NCBI GenBank assembly: GCA_963680875.1
Contig: OY804579.1
Span: 50,544,036-50,608,035 of the forward strand
Length of the DNA: 64,000 nt
Direction: 5' to 3'
Origin: Bathymodiolus brooksi
Taxonomy: Eukaryota > Mollusca > Bivalvia > Mytilida > Modiolidae
This document shows positions 35,237 to 47,735 of the stretch, in pieces; position 1 is the stretch's first letter; every line of letters starts with the position of its first letter. The notes under the pieces were generated by a model. The model made no database searches. It worked only from the letters and a program-made list of their open reading frames with translations, and was not told the DNA's origin. The position numbers were made by a program, and so were the translations under genes.

Positions 35237-35480
35237 GGGGCTGTCGTGGCCATGATCGTATGGTAGTTGGACTTACAACTACCTATGCAATCAGTGCCTA
35301 CCACCACTGATGTTGTGAGTTAGAATCTCGATCAGGGTGAAGTGTACAACATTATGTGATAAAGATTGTCAATGGTTATAAAAAATAATTTCTTCAGGTC
35401 CTCTGGTTTCCTCCACCAATAAAACTGACTGCCACGATATAACTGAAATATTGTTGAATGTGACGTTAAACACCATCAAA
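35237..35480 (+). mobile_element. SINE-A copy with (CAA)n-like tail
   Basis: Head GCTGTCGTGGCCATGATCG, middle and 3' part as in other copies. The tail is ACCATCAAACAACAAACAAC rather than CCCTAA-like. Confidence 0.8.
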
Positions 35481-35529
35481 CAACAAACAACAACAACATT
35501 TATTCTTATGAACAATGACAAATAATATT

Positions 35530-35690
35530 TGAACTCATGGTGAGGTGTGCTTGATACAACATTATGTGATAAAGTTTGTCAGTGACTTGCGACAGGTCAG
35601 TGGTTTTCTCCGGTACTCCCGGTTTCCTCCACAAATAAAACTGACCACCATGATATAGCTGAAATAAACACCATAACCTTAACCCTAATG
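35530..35690 (+). mobile_element. SINE-A 3' fragment
   Basis: Starts at TTTGAACTCATGGTGAGG and ends AACACCATAACCTTAACCC, with a GTTGAAAGTGGCG deletion near the end. Confidence 0.75.
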
Positions 35691-36010
35691 GACAGAATTA
35701 CTAAATCTATTGAAATATGTTATTATCTTATTCCAAATAGAATTAAGCATCATCAGTAATATATTTGTTACAAACTTGAAGCCATGGAGTGCATAATAAA
35801 ATTTTAAATAAAATTAGAACTGTTTACTGTTGATTGATCAGACACTGCAGGTCTTATATGTCGTAAAACTTTCAAGAACAAATCTGTACTCATACACCAA
35901 AAAATGGCTAATCAAACACTGTATCCAATAAATTAAATTTTCCAGATTGGTCAATTTTGGAGCTAAAGAATGAAAATTCTACTAAAACATTTTATGATTA
36001 TAGGACCTGA
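35691..36010. other. Non-coding stretch
   Basis: Nothing recognised. Confidence 0.45.
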
Positions 36011-36022
36011 GACCATTGAATA

Positions 36023-36275
36023 GCGTTATGGTTAAGGAGTTTAACATCACATTCAACAATATTTCAGCTATATCGTGGCAGTCAGTTTTATCAGTAGAGT
36101 AAACCAGTGTACCCAGAAAAAACCAGCGACCTAGGCTGCTGCAAGTCACTGACAAACTTTATCACATAATGTTATTTTGAGTACACCTCGCCATGAGCAG
36201 TATTTGAACTCACAATGCCAGTTAGTGCATAGGTAGTTGTAAATCCAACTACTATGTGATCACGATCGACAACCT
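36023..36275 (-). mobile_element. SINE-A copy with 12-bp target duplication
   Basis: GACCATTGAATA (36011-36022) and GACCATTGTATA (36276-36287) flank it, with one mismatch. The minus-strand copy carries the head at the right and a short CTTAACCATAACG tail at the left. Confidence 0.85.
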
Positions 36276-36287
36276 GACCATTGTATA

Positions 36288-37065
36288 GGATATACAAATA
36301 TATCATTGTCAGCATAAATTTGTTTCAAAAAAAGATGAGTGGAAAAGAGTCACATCTCTGAAGAAAAATAAATTTATTTAATACCAAAAACAATATCACC
36401 TACATCCATACGATAAATGCATTACCAAGTTTCATCTCAATCCAATAATATGAGAACCCAAGGAAGAATTAAAGCAGAACAGTAAAAGTAAATGAACTTT
36501 CCCTTCTGTGGACCATCAACAAGATGATCAAATTCATCTATTTATAGCCTGTGTCAATAAAAATTGTGTTATCTCCCCTCTTTCTCATTAGTTTATATTT
36601 CTAATCTGTTATTAATCATCATACCTCTATTATTAACTACACACTTAGACAATCCCTTATTTTATAGCATGCCCTCTTAGTTAACCCTATTTACAGTACA
36701 AACTACAAGATAATTAACAATTGGAGATAATCAAGATATAATAATCAGCTTCCTGATGTATGTATAAGACAGCTTACTTCTGTAAATCAAATTTAATATC
36801 TAAATATTGTTGTTTACTCATAAGATTAAAGGCACAACAGCTAAAATACTTCAAAAAGTCAAGGACCTGCAATCAAAATCTCACCATAGAATTTACTTTA
36901 TACTGAAGTGTTAAGCACTGAAAACAAGTTGAAATGTTGCTGAAAATAGCAATAATTCCAATCCTTAATCAAGCACCTTACTCATTCAAAATGTTACAAG
37001 TACTTATTAAACATGTAATGAAATAATCATATAAAGGGGGGGGGAATCTATTTTAAGATTATGAT
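36288..37065. other. Non-coding stretch
   Basis: AT-rich. A G-run (GGGGGGGGG) sits at about 37036. No gene seen. Confidence 0.45.
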
Positions 37066-37117
37066 TGCTGGTGTTTAATGCCACTTTTAAACAATGCTTC
37101 AATTATATATTGGTGGT
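37066..37117 (-). mobile_element. SINE-A 3' scrap
   Basis: GGTGTTTAATGCCACTTTTA is the reverse of the SINE-A 3' part; the copy ends after TATATTGGTGG. Confidence 0.6.
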
Positions 37118-37119
37118 GT

Positions 37120-37267
37120 GAGGGACCGTCGTGGCCGTGATCATATGGTAGTTGGATTTACAACTCCCATGCAATCAGTGCCTATCACCAATGATGTTGT
37201 GAGTTCGAATCTCGATCAGTGTGAGGTGTACAACATTATGTGATAAAGGTTGTCAGACTTGCGATAA
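37120..37267 (+). mobile_element. SINE-A 5' half
   Basis: Head GACCGTCGTGGCCGTGATC and B box GTTCGAATC are intact; the copy stops after GGTTGTCAGACTTGCGATAA. It sits head to head with the preceding inverted fragment. Confidence 0.8.
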
Positions 37268-37439
37268 TAAAACAATTCATGCTGATGTTTTAATATGTTC
37301 ATGCTTAAAGATAGCTTTAGACAACAATTAATTTATATTTTGGTATTTACATAAAAATAATTAAAAGTCAAGATAGCCTGGTTGAGTAAAGTCAATTTGC
37401 AAAAAGTTTAATATTCCTATTCCCATGAAGAGTCCTATT

Positions 37440-37800
37440 TTCAACTATGCCAGTGAATGAGATCATCTTGGATTTCCAATCAACAACAAAAATTTAAAAA
37501 TAATTTGTAAGGAACCATCAAATGATTATATACGTTCAGTTTGTGTTCAAACATGTTTCTAGTTCTGAGAAGAATTTTTTTTTTAATTTGTCCTCCCATG
37601 GTGGCCATCTTGGATTTATGATCCACAAATAAAAACACAAATCTTTGTACAGGGTAATATAATGTAAGTTTCTATATTGTAACAATTCTATCACATATTT
37701 ATGAGAATAATAGATTTGAAATTTCAGTCAATCAGAAAGCATATTGGTCCAGCAGCCATGTTGAATTTCCATATGAAATGAAAATTTTATAAAAATGTTG
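37440..37800. repeat. Imperfect tandem core repeats (~143 bp x 2-3)
   Basis: GGTGGCCATCTTGGATTT-like phrases recur near 37465, 37608 and 37748, with similar text between them. This is typical of the core units of Pearl-like elements, here diverged. Confidence 0.5.
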
Positions 37801-39267
37801 AGGATCATCTAAGTAATTCTCAAACTGAAAATTAAATAGTTGGTATAATAAAACATTGTGATCATGAACTCCCCCTACTTGTAAACACTCCTTACTGCTT
37901 TGCTAGAACTGCCACTAAAACAAAACTATTCAATAATCATTTTGAATTCAAACCATTAAAGTTCTAAATTATATGTTTTGTATAGATATTGAGATAAACT
38001 GTAACTTCCAGTCATGCTCAGATAACTGTTTCTTCCAAAAAAAATCTAACTCAAGAAAATGCTAACACAGCAAAATTTCTCCCCATATTTCTGAAATCTT
38101 TAATAATTAAAAAAAAAATAAAAAAGTCAACATAGCAATTACAAGATATATTTTTTATGATGGGTAAATCAAAATTGTTACCATAAAATCTATTTTATTA
38201 TAAAAAAAAATAGACCTGGCTGAAGGCCCCTTAAGATCCAGACAATATCTAAAGAAATAGATATTTCAGCAAACATTCGATGTCTGCATCATATGTATTC
38301 ATATTCATCGACTTGCTCCCACACAATGTTTAAACAAAATCTATGTGAAGTAAATCTGTTACAGTGTGGTTATAATGCAACAAACTGTGACAGATGGTTA
38401 ATGGAAAAAACTACAACAAAAGCAAAAGGGCCAGATGTAAATTACACTTCTATTTAGAAAAATAGCAACATTTAATGCAATATATTTACAGCTGACAAAA
38501 GCAAAAAGTCTTAAAAATACGACAGAATCAGGAAGGAAGCCTGGGAACCTAAATTCATATTAATTAAAAGTCTATTACCAATAATAAAATTTGGGGACCT
38601 TTTGTTAAAGGTTGTTACACAAGAACAGTCACAATCATAGGACTGCTTGCCTGATGTTGGCAATATAGCTATAATCATATGTGTGGTTATGGATATAAAT
38701 TTAAGATAATCTTCAAGCTCAATTTCAGTTTCTTTGTTCAATCTCTTGACTTCCCACAATATAAATTCCATGCACCATAGTACACAACACAAAGAAATAC
38801 CAAAAGAAAAAAAAAACAACTTAACATGTGAGGTTATACTTCCCCATGTTATAAACTATGTACATTGTAATTAAACATACATGAAAAGTAAATAAAGTTC
38901 AAATACACTTACTAGACATTTTTTGAACCATGTATTTCCTGTTTCGTTTTTTAATTGTTAAAATAAATTCCTTTGAATAACCACATGTCGAACCATAGAT
39001 CTCTTGTCCTTCACATACATTTAAACCCAACCTATAAATTTTAATTTTAATACATTACACTTACAAAGTCAAACTACATTTAAATTTTTATATATGAACT
39101 TCTTTATACACAAAAATATAAAAAAAGGAAGTGAATTAAATCTCCTCAAGTCTGTTTGATATTGATTAGTGTATATATGAGAAAATAAATAATAGTGGAT
39201 TGTGTGTTTTAATGTCAAATTCGAAATATTTCCTTTTTAAGATAAATCTCTAATTACGCAATACAGC
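37801..39267. other. Non-coding stretch
   Basis: AT-rich. A 102-codon minus-strand ORF (38511-38819) starts in a poly-A/T run and matches nothing I recognise. Confidence 0.5.
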
Positions 39268-39373
39268 CAAACTTGTATTAAGAGGTCACCCTTGGGACCA
39301 AGAAAAAGTGGCCTTATAAGACAGGTGACCTCTTAAAAGAGGTTCAATTCGCATACAATTTTCTATGACAGGA
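39268..39373 (-). mobile_element. MITE-D, first part of an interrupted copy
   Basis: CAAACTTGTATTAAGAGGTC through TTTTCTATGACAGG matches MITE-D in reverse. The rest of the element resumes at about 39748 (AAAAGGTGACCTTTTAATAC), so about 370 bp is inserted. Confidence 0.7.
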
Positions 39374-39747
39374 CACTTGTTTGATCATTACCATGTATGA
39401 CCTCAAATTTATTGCCATTTGTTATCAATTCATCGTAGCTTAAGGTCTCGGGTTCGGGTTCGAGTCTCACTTGGACACCTGGCGTTTTTCAAGGTAAGTT
39501 TGGTAAGTAGATATGAAATTACAAATCTAACGTGGTAAGAAACTAAATGAGTGAGAAATAAGGTAATGGGGTGCCAAAGTAGAATGGAGCCAAAGATATT
39601 ATTTAATTCAATTTTTTTTTTTTTTTTAATATTATCCCTCAAAAAGCCACGCCCCAATTTTTCTAATAGACCCTTTAAAATAAACCCTTTTCAGAATCTC
39701 TTTTATCCAGGATTTTACATTTTTTAAGTGGGGGTGCCATATGGAAC
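39374..39747. mobile_element. ~370-bp insertion in MITE-D with tRNA-like motif
   Basis: It contains TCGGGTTCGAGTCTCACTTG, a good B-box-like/T-arm motif, and a poly-T run of about 17. This may be a retroposed tRNA-related SINE, but its exact ends and family are not resolved. Confidence 0.45.
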
Positions 39748-39785
39748 TCTTACCAAAAGGTGACCTTTTAATACAGGTGACTGTA
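39748..39785 (-). mobile_element. MITE-D, second part of the interrupted copy
   Basis: AGGTGACCTTTTAATACAGG then TGACTGTATA completes the MITE-D terminus. Confidence 0.65.
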
Positions 39786-40249
39786 TATCATATATGTATA
39801 TTAGTAAATCTACCAGTATTCAAAAATTTATAATTAACAACAAAACTAAAATTTTGAATTATTAGAATTTTTTATTTATTTTCTTACTAAAATATTTTTT
39901 TTTAAATTACCACAGGATTGTCTCATCTATAATTTATTTTAAATTATCACCAATCATGAGTGTCACTTAATTATTTTTTCTCATTAAAATTCATAAGAAT
40001 TGTGTGAAACAGTAACTTCTATTTTACAACAAAAATATAAAACATAAAAAGGGGGATTATGTACTAAGAAACAATACAGTAAACTAAAGGCTCACATGTG
40101 CCTTATGGTGGCAACAGATCATATGGATCTTTGAACCAGGAGAGCTAGAAAGTTAACTCAAGTTGCTTCAGGGCAAGTCATGGTCAAGTTTTCCTTAAAA
40201 TGTCAATCTTAATCAATGTGTCTCGCCTTCCCTGTCTTAAAATATGTAA
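39786..40249. other. Non-coding stretch
   Basis: AT-rich with no supported feature. Confidence 0.45.
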
Positions 40250-40350
40250 CTTGTTCTCGCCATGATATAGCTGAAAAATTCTTAAAATATGTAACTTGTT
40301 CTCGCCATGATATAGCTGAAAAATTTCTGAGTTGGCATTCACAACAATCA
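40250..40350 (+). mobile_element. SINE-B 3' scrap with a ~45-bp internal duplication
   Basis: TTCTCGCCATGATATAGCTG occurs twice about 45 bp apart, then TTTCTGAGTTGGCATTCAC and ACAATCATTTAC. This is the SINE-B 3' end. Confidence 0.65.
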
Positions 40351-40564
40351 TTTACATACTCAAAATTTGTAAAATGACATCTAATATATACAGTATTGAT
40401 ATCTTTTATACTGGTAGAAAAAATAAATCAATTTTTGAACATGAATGAAAATGAAAGAAAGTAAAAACATGATAAAAATCCACAATGAATCAATTTCTGA
40501 AAGCTTTTTTTAAAGAACAAAACAAAACAAAACAAGGGCAACGCAAAGCATGGCATATCCCCTA

Positions 40565-41925
40565 GCCTAAAAAATTTATCTGGTGACCTTGACCTATGAC
40601 CTTGAAAATCAATAGGGTTTCAGATTCTCTTAAGGACTAAGTATGTACCAAGTTTGACCAAAATCCATTGAAGGGTGTTGATTCTAGAGTGTTCACAAGG
40701 TGAAAATTAGACCCTGTGACCTTGAAAATCAATAGGGTTCCAGACTATCATAAGGACTAACTATGTACCAAGCTAGGTCAAAATTCATTGAAAGATCTTG
40801 ATTCTAGAGTGTTCACAAGGAACAAATTAGACCCTGTGACCTTGACCTTTGAAAATCCATAGGGTTCCAGACTCTCCTAAGGGCTAAGTGTGTACCAAGT
40901 TTGGTCAAAATCCATTGAAGGATGTTGATTCTAGTGTTCACAAGGATGTGATGTAATACAAAATTTGACCCAGTGACCTTGACCTTTGACATATGACCTT
41001 GAAAATATATAGGGTTCCAGATTCTCTTAAGGACTAAGTATGTACCAAGTTTGGTCAAAATCCATTGAAGGATGTTGATTCTAGAGTGTTCACAAGGTAA
41101 AAATTAGATCCTGTGACCTTGATCTTTGACCTATGACCTTGAAAATCAATAGGGTTGGGTTCCAGACTCTCCTAAGGACTAAGTATGTACCAAGTTTGGT
41201 CAAAATCCATTGAAGGATGTTGATTCTGGTGTTCACAAGGATGTTATGCAGTAAAACATTTGACCCAGTGACCTTGACCTTTGACATATGACCTTGAAAA
41301 TCAATAGGGTTCCAGATTTTCTTAAGGATTAAGTATGTACCGAGTTTGACCAAAATCCATTGAAGGATGTTGATTCTAGCGTGTTCACAAGGTAAAAATT
41401 AGACCCTGTGACCTTGACCTTTGACCTATGACCTTGAAAATCAATAGGGTTCCAGACTCACCTAAGGACTAATTATGTACCAAGTTTGGTCAAAATCCAT
41501 TGAAGGATGTTGATTCTAGTGTTCACAAGGATGGTATGTGGCAAAAATTTGACCCGGTGACCTTGACCTTTGACATATGACCTTGAAAATCAATAGAGTT
41601 CCAGATTCTCTTAAGGACTAAGTATGTACCAAGTTTGATCAAAATCCATTGAAGGATGTTGATTCTAGAGTGTTCACAAGGATGTTATGCAGTAAAGAAT
41701 TTGACCTGGTGACCTTCACTTTTGACATATGACCTTGAAAATCAATAGGGTTCCAGATTCTCTTAAGGACTAAGTGTGTACCAAGTTTGGTCAAAATCCA
41801 TTGAAGGATGTTGATTCTAGAGTGTTCACAAGGATGTTATGGACGGACGGACGGACGGACGGACGGACGGACGGAAGGTAGCGTTACTATATGCCATCAC
41901 AACTTCGTTGGCGAGGGGATAAAAA
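40565..41925. mobile_element. Pearl-like element: ~9 core repeats, (GGAC)n tract and distinct end
   Basis: Core units repeat with the phrases GTGACCTTGACCTTTGACAT, CAAGTTTGGTCAAAATCC and GATGTTGATTCTAG. The CCATTGAAGG landmark falls at about 40664, 40786, 40911, 41069, 41209, 41359, 41500, 41647 and 41799, so units are 122-158 bp. They are followed by a GGAC microsatellite (41841-41875) and an end containing ACAACTTCGTTG and GAGGGGATAA. Core repeats plus an ACGG-type microsatellite is the published layout of bivalve Pearl elements. Confidence 0.8.
41841..41875. repeat. (GGAC)n microsatellite
   Basis: About eight GGAC units, part of the Pearl-like element. Confidence 0.9.
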
Positions 41926-41959
41926 AACTTATATTTTTAATGGAAACAATTGTCTTTGG

Positions 41960-42222
41960 TTTCAAATATATAAAAAATATTCTATTGTAGCAATTTATTA
42001 TATATTTTGGGTAGATTCTCATACATCTGAAACTACAATTTTTGAAAATTGTTCACGCAGGCAACCAATATCATTTTCATCATAACCATTTTCAAATATA
42101 TAAAAAATATTCCATTGTAGCAAATTATTATATATTTTGCTTAGATTCTGATACATCAGAAACTACAATTTTTGAAAATTGTTCACACACGCAGGCAACC
42201 AATATCATTTTCACCACAACGT
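41960..42222. repeat. Tandem duplication, ~131 bp x 2
   Basis: TTTCAAATATATAAAAAATA through GCAGGCAACCAATATCATTT occurs twice in tandem (from about 41960 and 42091) with a few differences. Confidence 0.85.
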
Positions 42223-42372
42223 GATGATATGGCTTTTATTTACGTCATCATGTACAATATTGCCGTATTTAATTCTAAAATATCTGTTATTTGTCAGCTT
42301 TTATATTTAATGATAAAAATATCAAATAATGTGCCTTTTATAAGAACATTAATCTGATAGCAGTAATAATAG

Positions 42373-42436
42373 GTTATTATACAGTGTTATGTACAATATA
42401 TTTATTTCCATATTGTACACAACACTGTATAATGAT
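42373..42436. repeat. Hairpin, ~22-bp imperfect stem
   Basis: TTATACAGTGTTATGTACAA pairs with TTGTACACAACACTGTATAA around an AT-rich loop. Confidence 0.75.
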
Positions 42437-43300
42437 CTATTTATTATACAGCTGAAATGATCAATACTATAACATCAGTTTTATGTTTAACTTTTAATAC
42501 AGTCTAAATAGAACAACTGCACAACAGTATTTCGTTAGGAAAATGTTCTGTATCAATACAGATCTCGTAAACTCTAAAAATGAATTAAAAACAGCAAAAT
42601 AACTGATCAACAATTATTCTAAACAATTTTCTTTTTTTTCCTCAAACTGTTAAATATCAAACAAGTTAATTTGATTGTAGATTAATGTTAACATTGAATG
42701 TTCCACCACAAAGTCCTTAATTTCATAGTCATTTAACATTTTCCGGTTTGTTTTGTTTACTAGCAGACGACAAAAATCAACAAGTTACTTCCCTTACATA
42801 ATGTACAATACGGACTTATCGGGACGTCCAATACAGAAAAAATACGGCTTCCGGTTGTACAATACGGGAAAAATAATGTACGGTCACATAAGATAAGATA
42901 AGAAAACTTTATTTGAATTCGGTTTTTGTATAACAATAAACACAAGCTCTCAGCAGCTTTTTACCGAATATGTCTTAAATGGGTGTTTTTTATTGGATTA
43001 AAATTATAGCTGTATAATATTTTTTTTTATTAGACTTGGTAAAAACTCTTAATACATGGCATAATCTAAATAGCTAGAAGCCATAAGCTAGATCACACAG
43101 TGATGCAAATGTCAGATGATCAATAAAAATCACAAAGAAAGGCTTTGGTCTTATCTGTAATTAAACAGATCAACATTCCTACACTTTGATGTAGAATTTA
43201 CAAGGAATCGATTCAATGTCTGTCTGTCCTAACATGATCTAATTCCATTATAAACTACATACACTTGCATCAACTCAACCTTCAAACTAAGTGCTGTGCA
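42437..43300. other. Non-coding; possible retroelement tail at 42893-42960
   Basis: No gene. AGATAAGATAAGAAAACTTT at 42890-42910 looks like the reversed TCTTAT-rich 3' tail of a retroelement on the minus strand. GTACAATACGG-like phrases recur nearby. Confidence 0.4.
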
Positions 43301-43311
43301 CTATGGTTTGA

Positions 43312-43658
43312 GTGAGTGATTGTTTATCGCCAACTCAGCAATTTTTTTAGCTATATCATGGTAGGAACAAATTAATTTTCAATGCAGTGATGATGAGGTC
43401 CGCTTTGTACTAGACCAACACGCTTAGCTGGATTTTCATAGTGCTAACTCACTGAAACAACAGTTTGCGGATAGACACTCTTGACACATTATCCTGATTC
43501 CGAGCCACCCAGTCTTTTTCTTTCTCCTTAATGCTGTGTGCTTAGAAGCAATAAATACTAATTTTATAATCTTTGGTTTGACCCGATCGGTGCTCGAACC
43601 AACGATCTTTTGCACACGAGGCGAGTACGCTAACCATTACACCACCGATACGGTTAGT
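43312..43658 (-). mobile_element. Full-length SINE-B (347 bp), tRNA-derived, 11-bp target duplication
   Basis: CTATGGTTTGA flanks it exactly at 43301-43311 and 43659-43669. On the minus strand it starts with a tRNA-like head: A box in GGTGTAATGGTTAGCG and B box in TTGGTTCGAGCACC. The body contains GCATTAAGGAGAAAG and GTTTCAGTGAGTTAGCAC. The 3' end is CTGAGTTGGCGATAAACAAT then CACTCACT. Confidence 0.92.
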
Positions 43659-43669
43659 CTATGGTTTGA

Positions 43670-44249
43670 CTTCAAGTCAAATGTAATGAGAATGGAAATA
43701 AAAATCCAAGTTTCCCTGTCTAAAAGTGGTGATAGACAATTGATTGTATAAACAAAGCATTCAAATCTGAAATACAAGGTGGGAAAATAATAAAACCTTG
43801 TTGAAATGAGAGGCAATGAGATAAACTTTTTTCTTATAATTTTGGGGGAATTTTAGGCATTAAGAGCATGAAGTACATAAAATTTTCAGAAATAGGAAGA
43901 ACCTATAAAATAAAATGTAACAAATTTTAGTGCAAAAATACCTTGGTTCTTAAACAACTGTTAATCACTGCCCAGAAAATCAAAGTGAATCAATAGTTTC
44001 TACTGAATTGAACTCTCTCTTGTGATTGAATACCTTTAGAACAGTCCCCTACCAAGATATTTAATCAGTTAATTAGTGTTTAGTTGTTCACAACAAAAGA
44101 TGTGTGAATGACAAGCACATTTCTAGATCACAAACCATTTCTTAATTATGGCAAAAGGTATTAATTTGGTATGATTGCCCTGGGAATCTAAATTACATCT
44201 ATCAAATCAAATAGGAACATAATTATATACAAAACACATTCTACTAAAT
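43670..44249. other. Non-coding stretch
   Basis: No supported feature. Confidence 0.45.
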
Positions 44250-44930
44250 CAAAATAATGAAATACTATTAATGGGATAAAAATCAATGTACCATCACAAC
44301 ACACAAGGTCAAGGGTGATATACAGACAATGGACAAAAGTATTCACACTTCCAATTTCCCCTATGTATTTCATATAAAACTACCATTTTTCAGAAGCTTA
44401 TCCTGAAGTCAATTCACACCCGATTTCGATAATTTGTATATCAATAAAAACAGAATTGTATGTAGTTTTACTGTATAATTTCAAAATAATTTTCAATGAT
44501 AAACATTTTTAGTATATACAAGCTAAACACACAACTGAATTAATTTCTTTCGAAATACAATGCTTTGATAGGGCCTTTGTAGACAAATTATTTAAGTCTG
44601 TGTTTAAATCATGGTGATTTGAAAAACATGCTTCAAAAAGTTATTTCAAAATTACTACTATAAACTACATATCTTTCTGCTTTCCTTGATAAAATAATGA
44701 TTAAAATCGGACCTGAATTGATTTCAAGACAATATTTTGAAAAACTGTAGTTTTATATGAAATATATAGGGTAATACTTTTGTCCATTGTCTGTGGCTGT
44801 CAAGGTTGATGATTTCCAATCACTACTACATCAAAACAATGAAATACTATAAATGGGAAAAAAATCAATCAACCATTACAACACACCAGGTCAAGGGTGA
44901 TCTAGGTGTCAAGGTTGATGATCTTCATCC
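44250..44930. repeat. Tandem ~105-bp flank repeat interrupted by a MITE
   Basis: AATACTATTAATGGG...CACAAGGTCAAGGGTGAT (44262-44318) recurs as AATACTATAAATGGG...CACCAGGTCAAGGGTGAT (44844-44902). The following GTGTCAAGGTTGATGAT also has its partner after the insertion. Confidence 0.75.
44323..44793. mobile_element. 471-bp MITE with ~100-bp inverted ends
   Basis: CAGACAATGGACAAAAGTAT at the left is matched by its reverse complement at the right (GTCCATTGTCTG ending at 44793). Imperfect mirror similarity continues inward for ~100 bp (TTTCATATAAAACTAC on both arms). The left flank is TA; the right flank reads TG, so the target duplication is decayed or absent. The terminus resembles Tc1/mariner-type MITEs. 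Confidence 0.8.
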
Positions 44931-45055
44931 ACAAGACTAATATCACTGATGTGGAGTTTGAGCACTAGTGATACCCGTAAGGTTTCCAGACATCTACCCA
45001 TGGAAAGGAGTTTCTGCTGGTCAGTTCTTTATAAATGTCAGAGCTCCCATTTTTT
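44931..45055 (+). repeat. Dispersed repeat shared with 57825-57960
   Basis: Shared order: GTGTGAGTTCATGCTCC or its diverged form, GACATCTACCCATGG, then GGTCAGTTCTTTATAAATGT. It may be an old tRNA-related SINE. Confidence 0.45.
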
Positions 45056-45249
45056 TTTCAGGTATGTGAAATTCACCATCAAACAAGATAGATATGTGTA
45101 AAACTATCATGAAGCCAGGCCTCTTGAGAAAAGATATGAATTTGATCCTCATTCACAGATCATATTTTGAACTTAAGAAAAGGTAGTTATTTTTGGTATG
45201 TTATGTATTGCTTTGTTTTAATACATATTTGTTGATTAAACATTATTCT

Positions 45250-46207
<958 letters not shown>

Positions 46208-46311
46208 GCTAAAAAGAATGTTAAAATGTGAATACCTACTTGTAATGTATAGAATAAACATGCTACACTATATCAGCATTAGTTAATTTCTAAAGGAGAT
46301 AATGGCAAGAG

Positions 46312-46388
46312 TTATCTTTCTTTTAACAGTTTAGGCAAGATTTATCTTTCTTTTAACAGTTTAGGCAAGATTTATCTTTCTTTTAACA
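46312..46388. repeat. 30-bp tandem repeat, ~2.6 copies
   Basis: TTTAGGCAAGATTTATCTTT followed by CTTTTAACAG repeats with a 30-bp period. Confidence 0.85.
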
Positions 46389-46389
46389 A

Positions 46390-46790
46390 AGGAAAAGGTT
46401 TTTTTAGAAATCAACCAATCAGAAACAAGAATTGTCTGTGGTGGCTATGTTTGTTAACCGATCGAGACAAAATAAGCAATCTTTATAGAGGACCTTCCAT
46501 AGATGCTTCCTACCAAGTTTCGGTTCATTTGGCCAAGCGGTTTCAGAGGAGAAGATTTAAAAAAATCAGCCAATCAGAAACAAGAATTGCCTGTGGCGGC
46601 CATGTTTGTTAATGGATCGGGACTAAATGAGCAATCGTTATAGAGGACCTTCCATAGATGCTCCCTACCAAGTTTCAGTTCATTTGGCCGAGAGGTTTCA
46701 GAGGAGAAGATTAAAATGTGAAAAGTTAACGGACGACGGATGCCAAGAGATGGCAAAAGTTCACATTGCTTTTGGCAAGGTGAGCTAAAA
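46390..46790. mobile_element. Second Pearl-like copy with intact terminal hairpin
   Basis: Two core units (landmarks near 46513 and 46668) match 45613-46205. The end holds GGACGACGGATGCC and the hairpin-like AGTTCACATTGC...GGCAAGGTGAGCT. Further core-like text (GTAAAGTTTGAA) runs to about 46960. Confidence 0.65.
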
Positions 46791-46959
46791 ATGGTCAAAA
46801 AGTACCGTATACACACTCTAAAACCACCATTCTCAATGATCTTGTAAAGTTTGAACTCTTGCACAACAAAAGTAAAAATCATCAAAAAGTATACAGACTC
46901 TAGTAAAATTACCATTCAAAATGATCTTGAAAAGTTTGAAGAAAATCTGTCAAGGAAAA

Positions 46960-47697
46960 GTAGATTTTGTACCTATATGTTTAAGCCAGACAAATGGACG
47001 CGACAACTGTTTACAAATTATATGTCCTGTCTAAGACCATTCATGAATATTTTTTTTTCCTGCAAGAATTTGTTTCCATATTTCATCAAAAACTATTATG
47101 CCAGTGTGAAGCATATTAGATTTCAGATCAGAACGAAATTAATTAGAAAATAATTTTGAGATATTTCCAATTTCCAGTTCAAATAAGTAGAGTGATTGAT
47201 GTGGGTATTTTTTGTCATATTTATTTTTACTATAATACAATGTACCCGCTACTCTGTGCTGTCCATAGTGAATTTCTAATCTGAAATCAAATAAAAACCG
47301 TTTTTGAAGACAACACACTGATAATTCCTGCAAAGAATCACGTTAGGTTTAGCCCACTGATTATTGAAAATTTTTTCATTTTTAATACTCCGTTCAATCA
47401 GAAATTATTATTTCCTGTTAGTAGATATATTGAATGTCAGAAGATATTATATTGAAGACCACCTGTTAATAATTCCTTCAAAGTTTTGATGTAGCTGTTT
47501 CTGACAGGAGAAAATTAAATTTTGAAAAGATATTGCACAACAAATGAAAATAACTAGCATTGCCTCTGTCCAAATGCACTTTAAAGGAATTTTATTACAT
47601 CATCCCAAAATTAGTGTCTAGCGATTGGTGGAAAAAAAATGCTGTCATTTCACCTGCTAACTTGATTGATAGATTTAATGCTGTTTAACGTGATCCT
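46960..47697. other. Non-coding stretch
   Basis: No supported feature. Confidence 0.45.
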
Positions 47698-47735
47698 ACA
47701 GTCAAACTTGCCTTAAAGGGTACCTCTATATAACT
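47698..47735 (+). mobile_element. MITE-D 5' scrap cut by the LINE end
   Basis: ACAGTCAAACTTGCCTTAAA then ACCTCTATATAAC is the start of MITE-D. The LINE 3' tail begins directly afterwards. Confidence 0.6.

Noticed and set aside
38511..38819. 102-codon minus-strand ORF with a hydrophobic start
   Set aside because: It starts in a poly-A/T run, has no recognised domain and no splice or poly(A) context.
43590..43655. Functional tRNA gene on the minus strand
   Set aside because: A and B boxes are present, but acceptor and anticodon stems do not close, and the sequence continues into a SINE body with target duplications.
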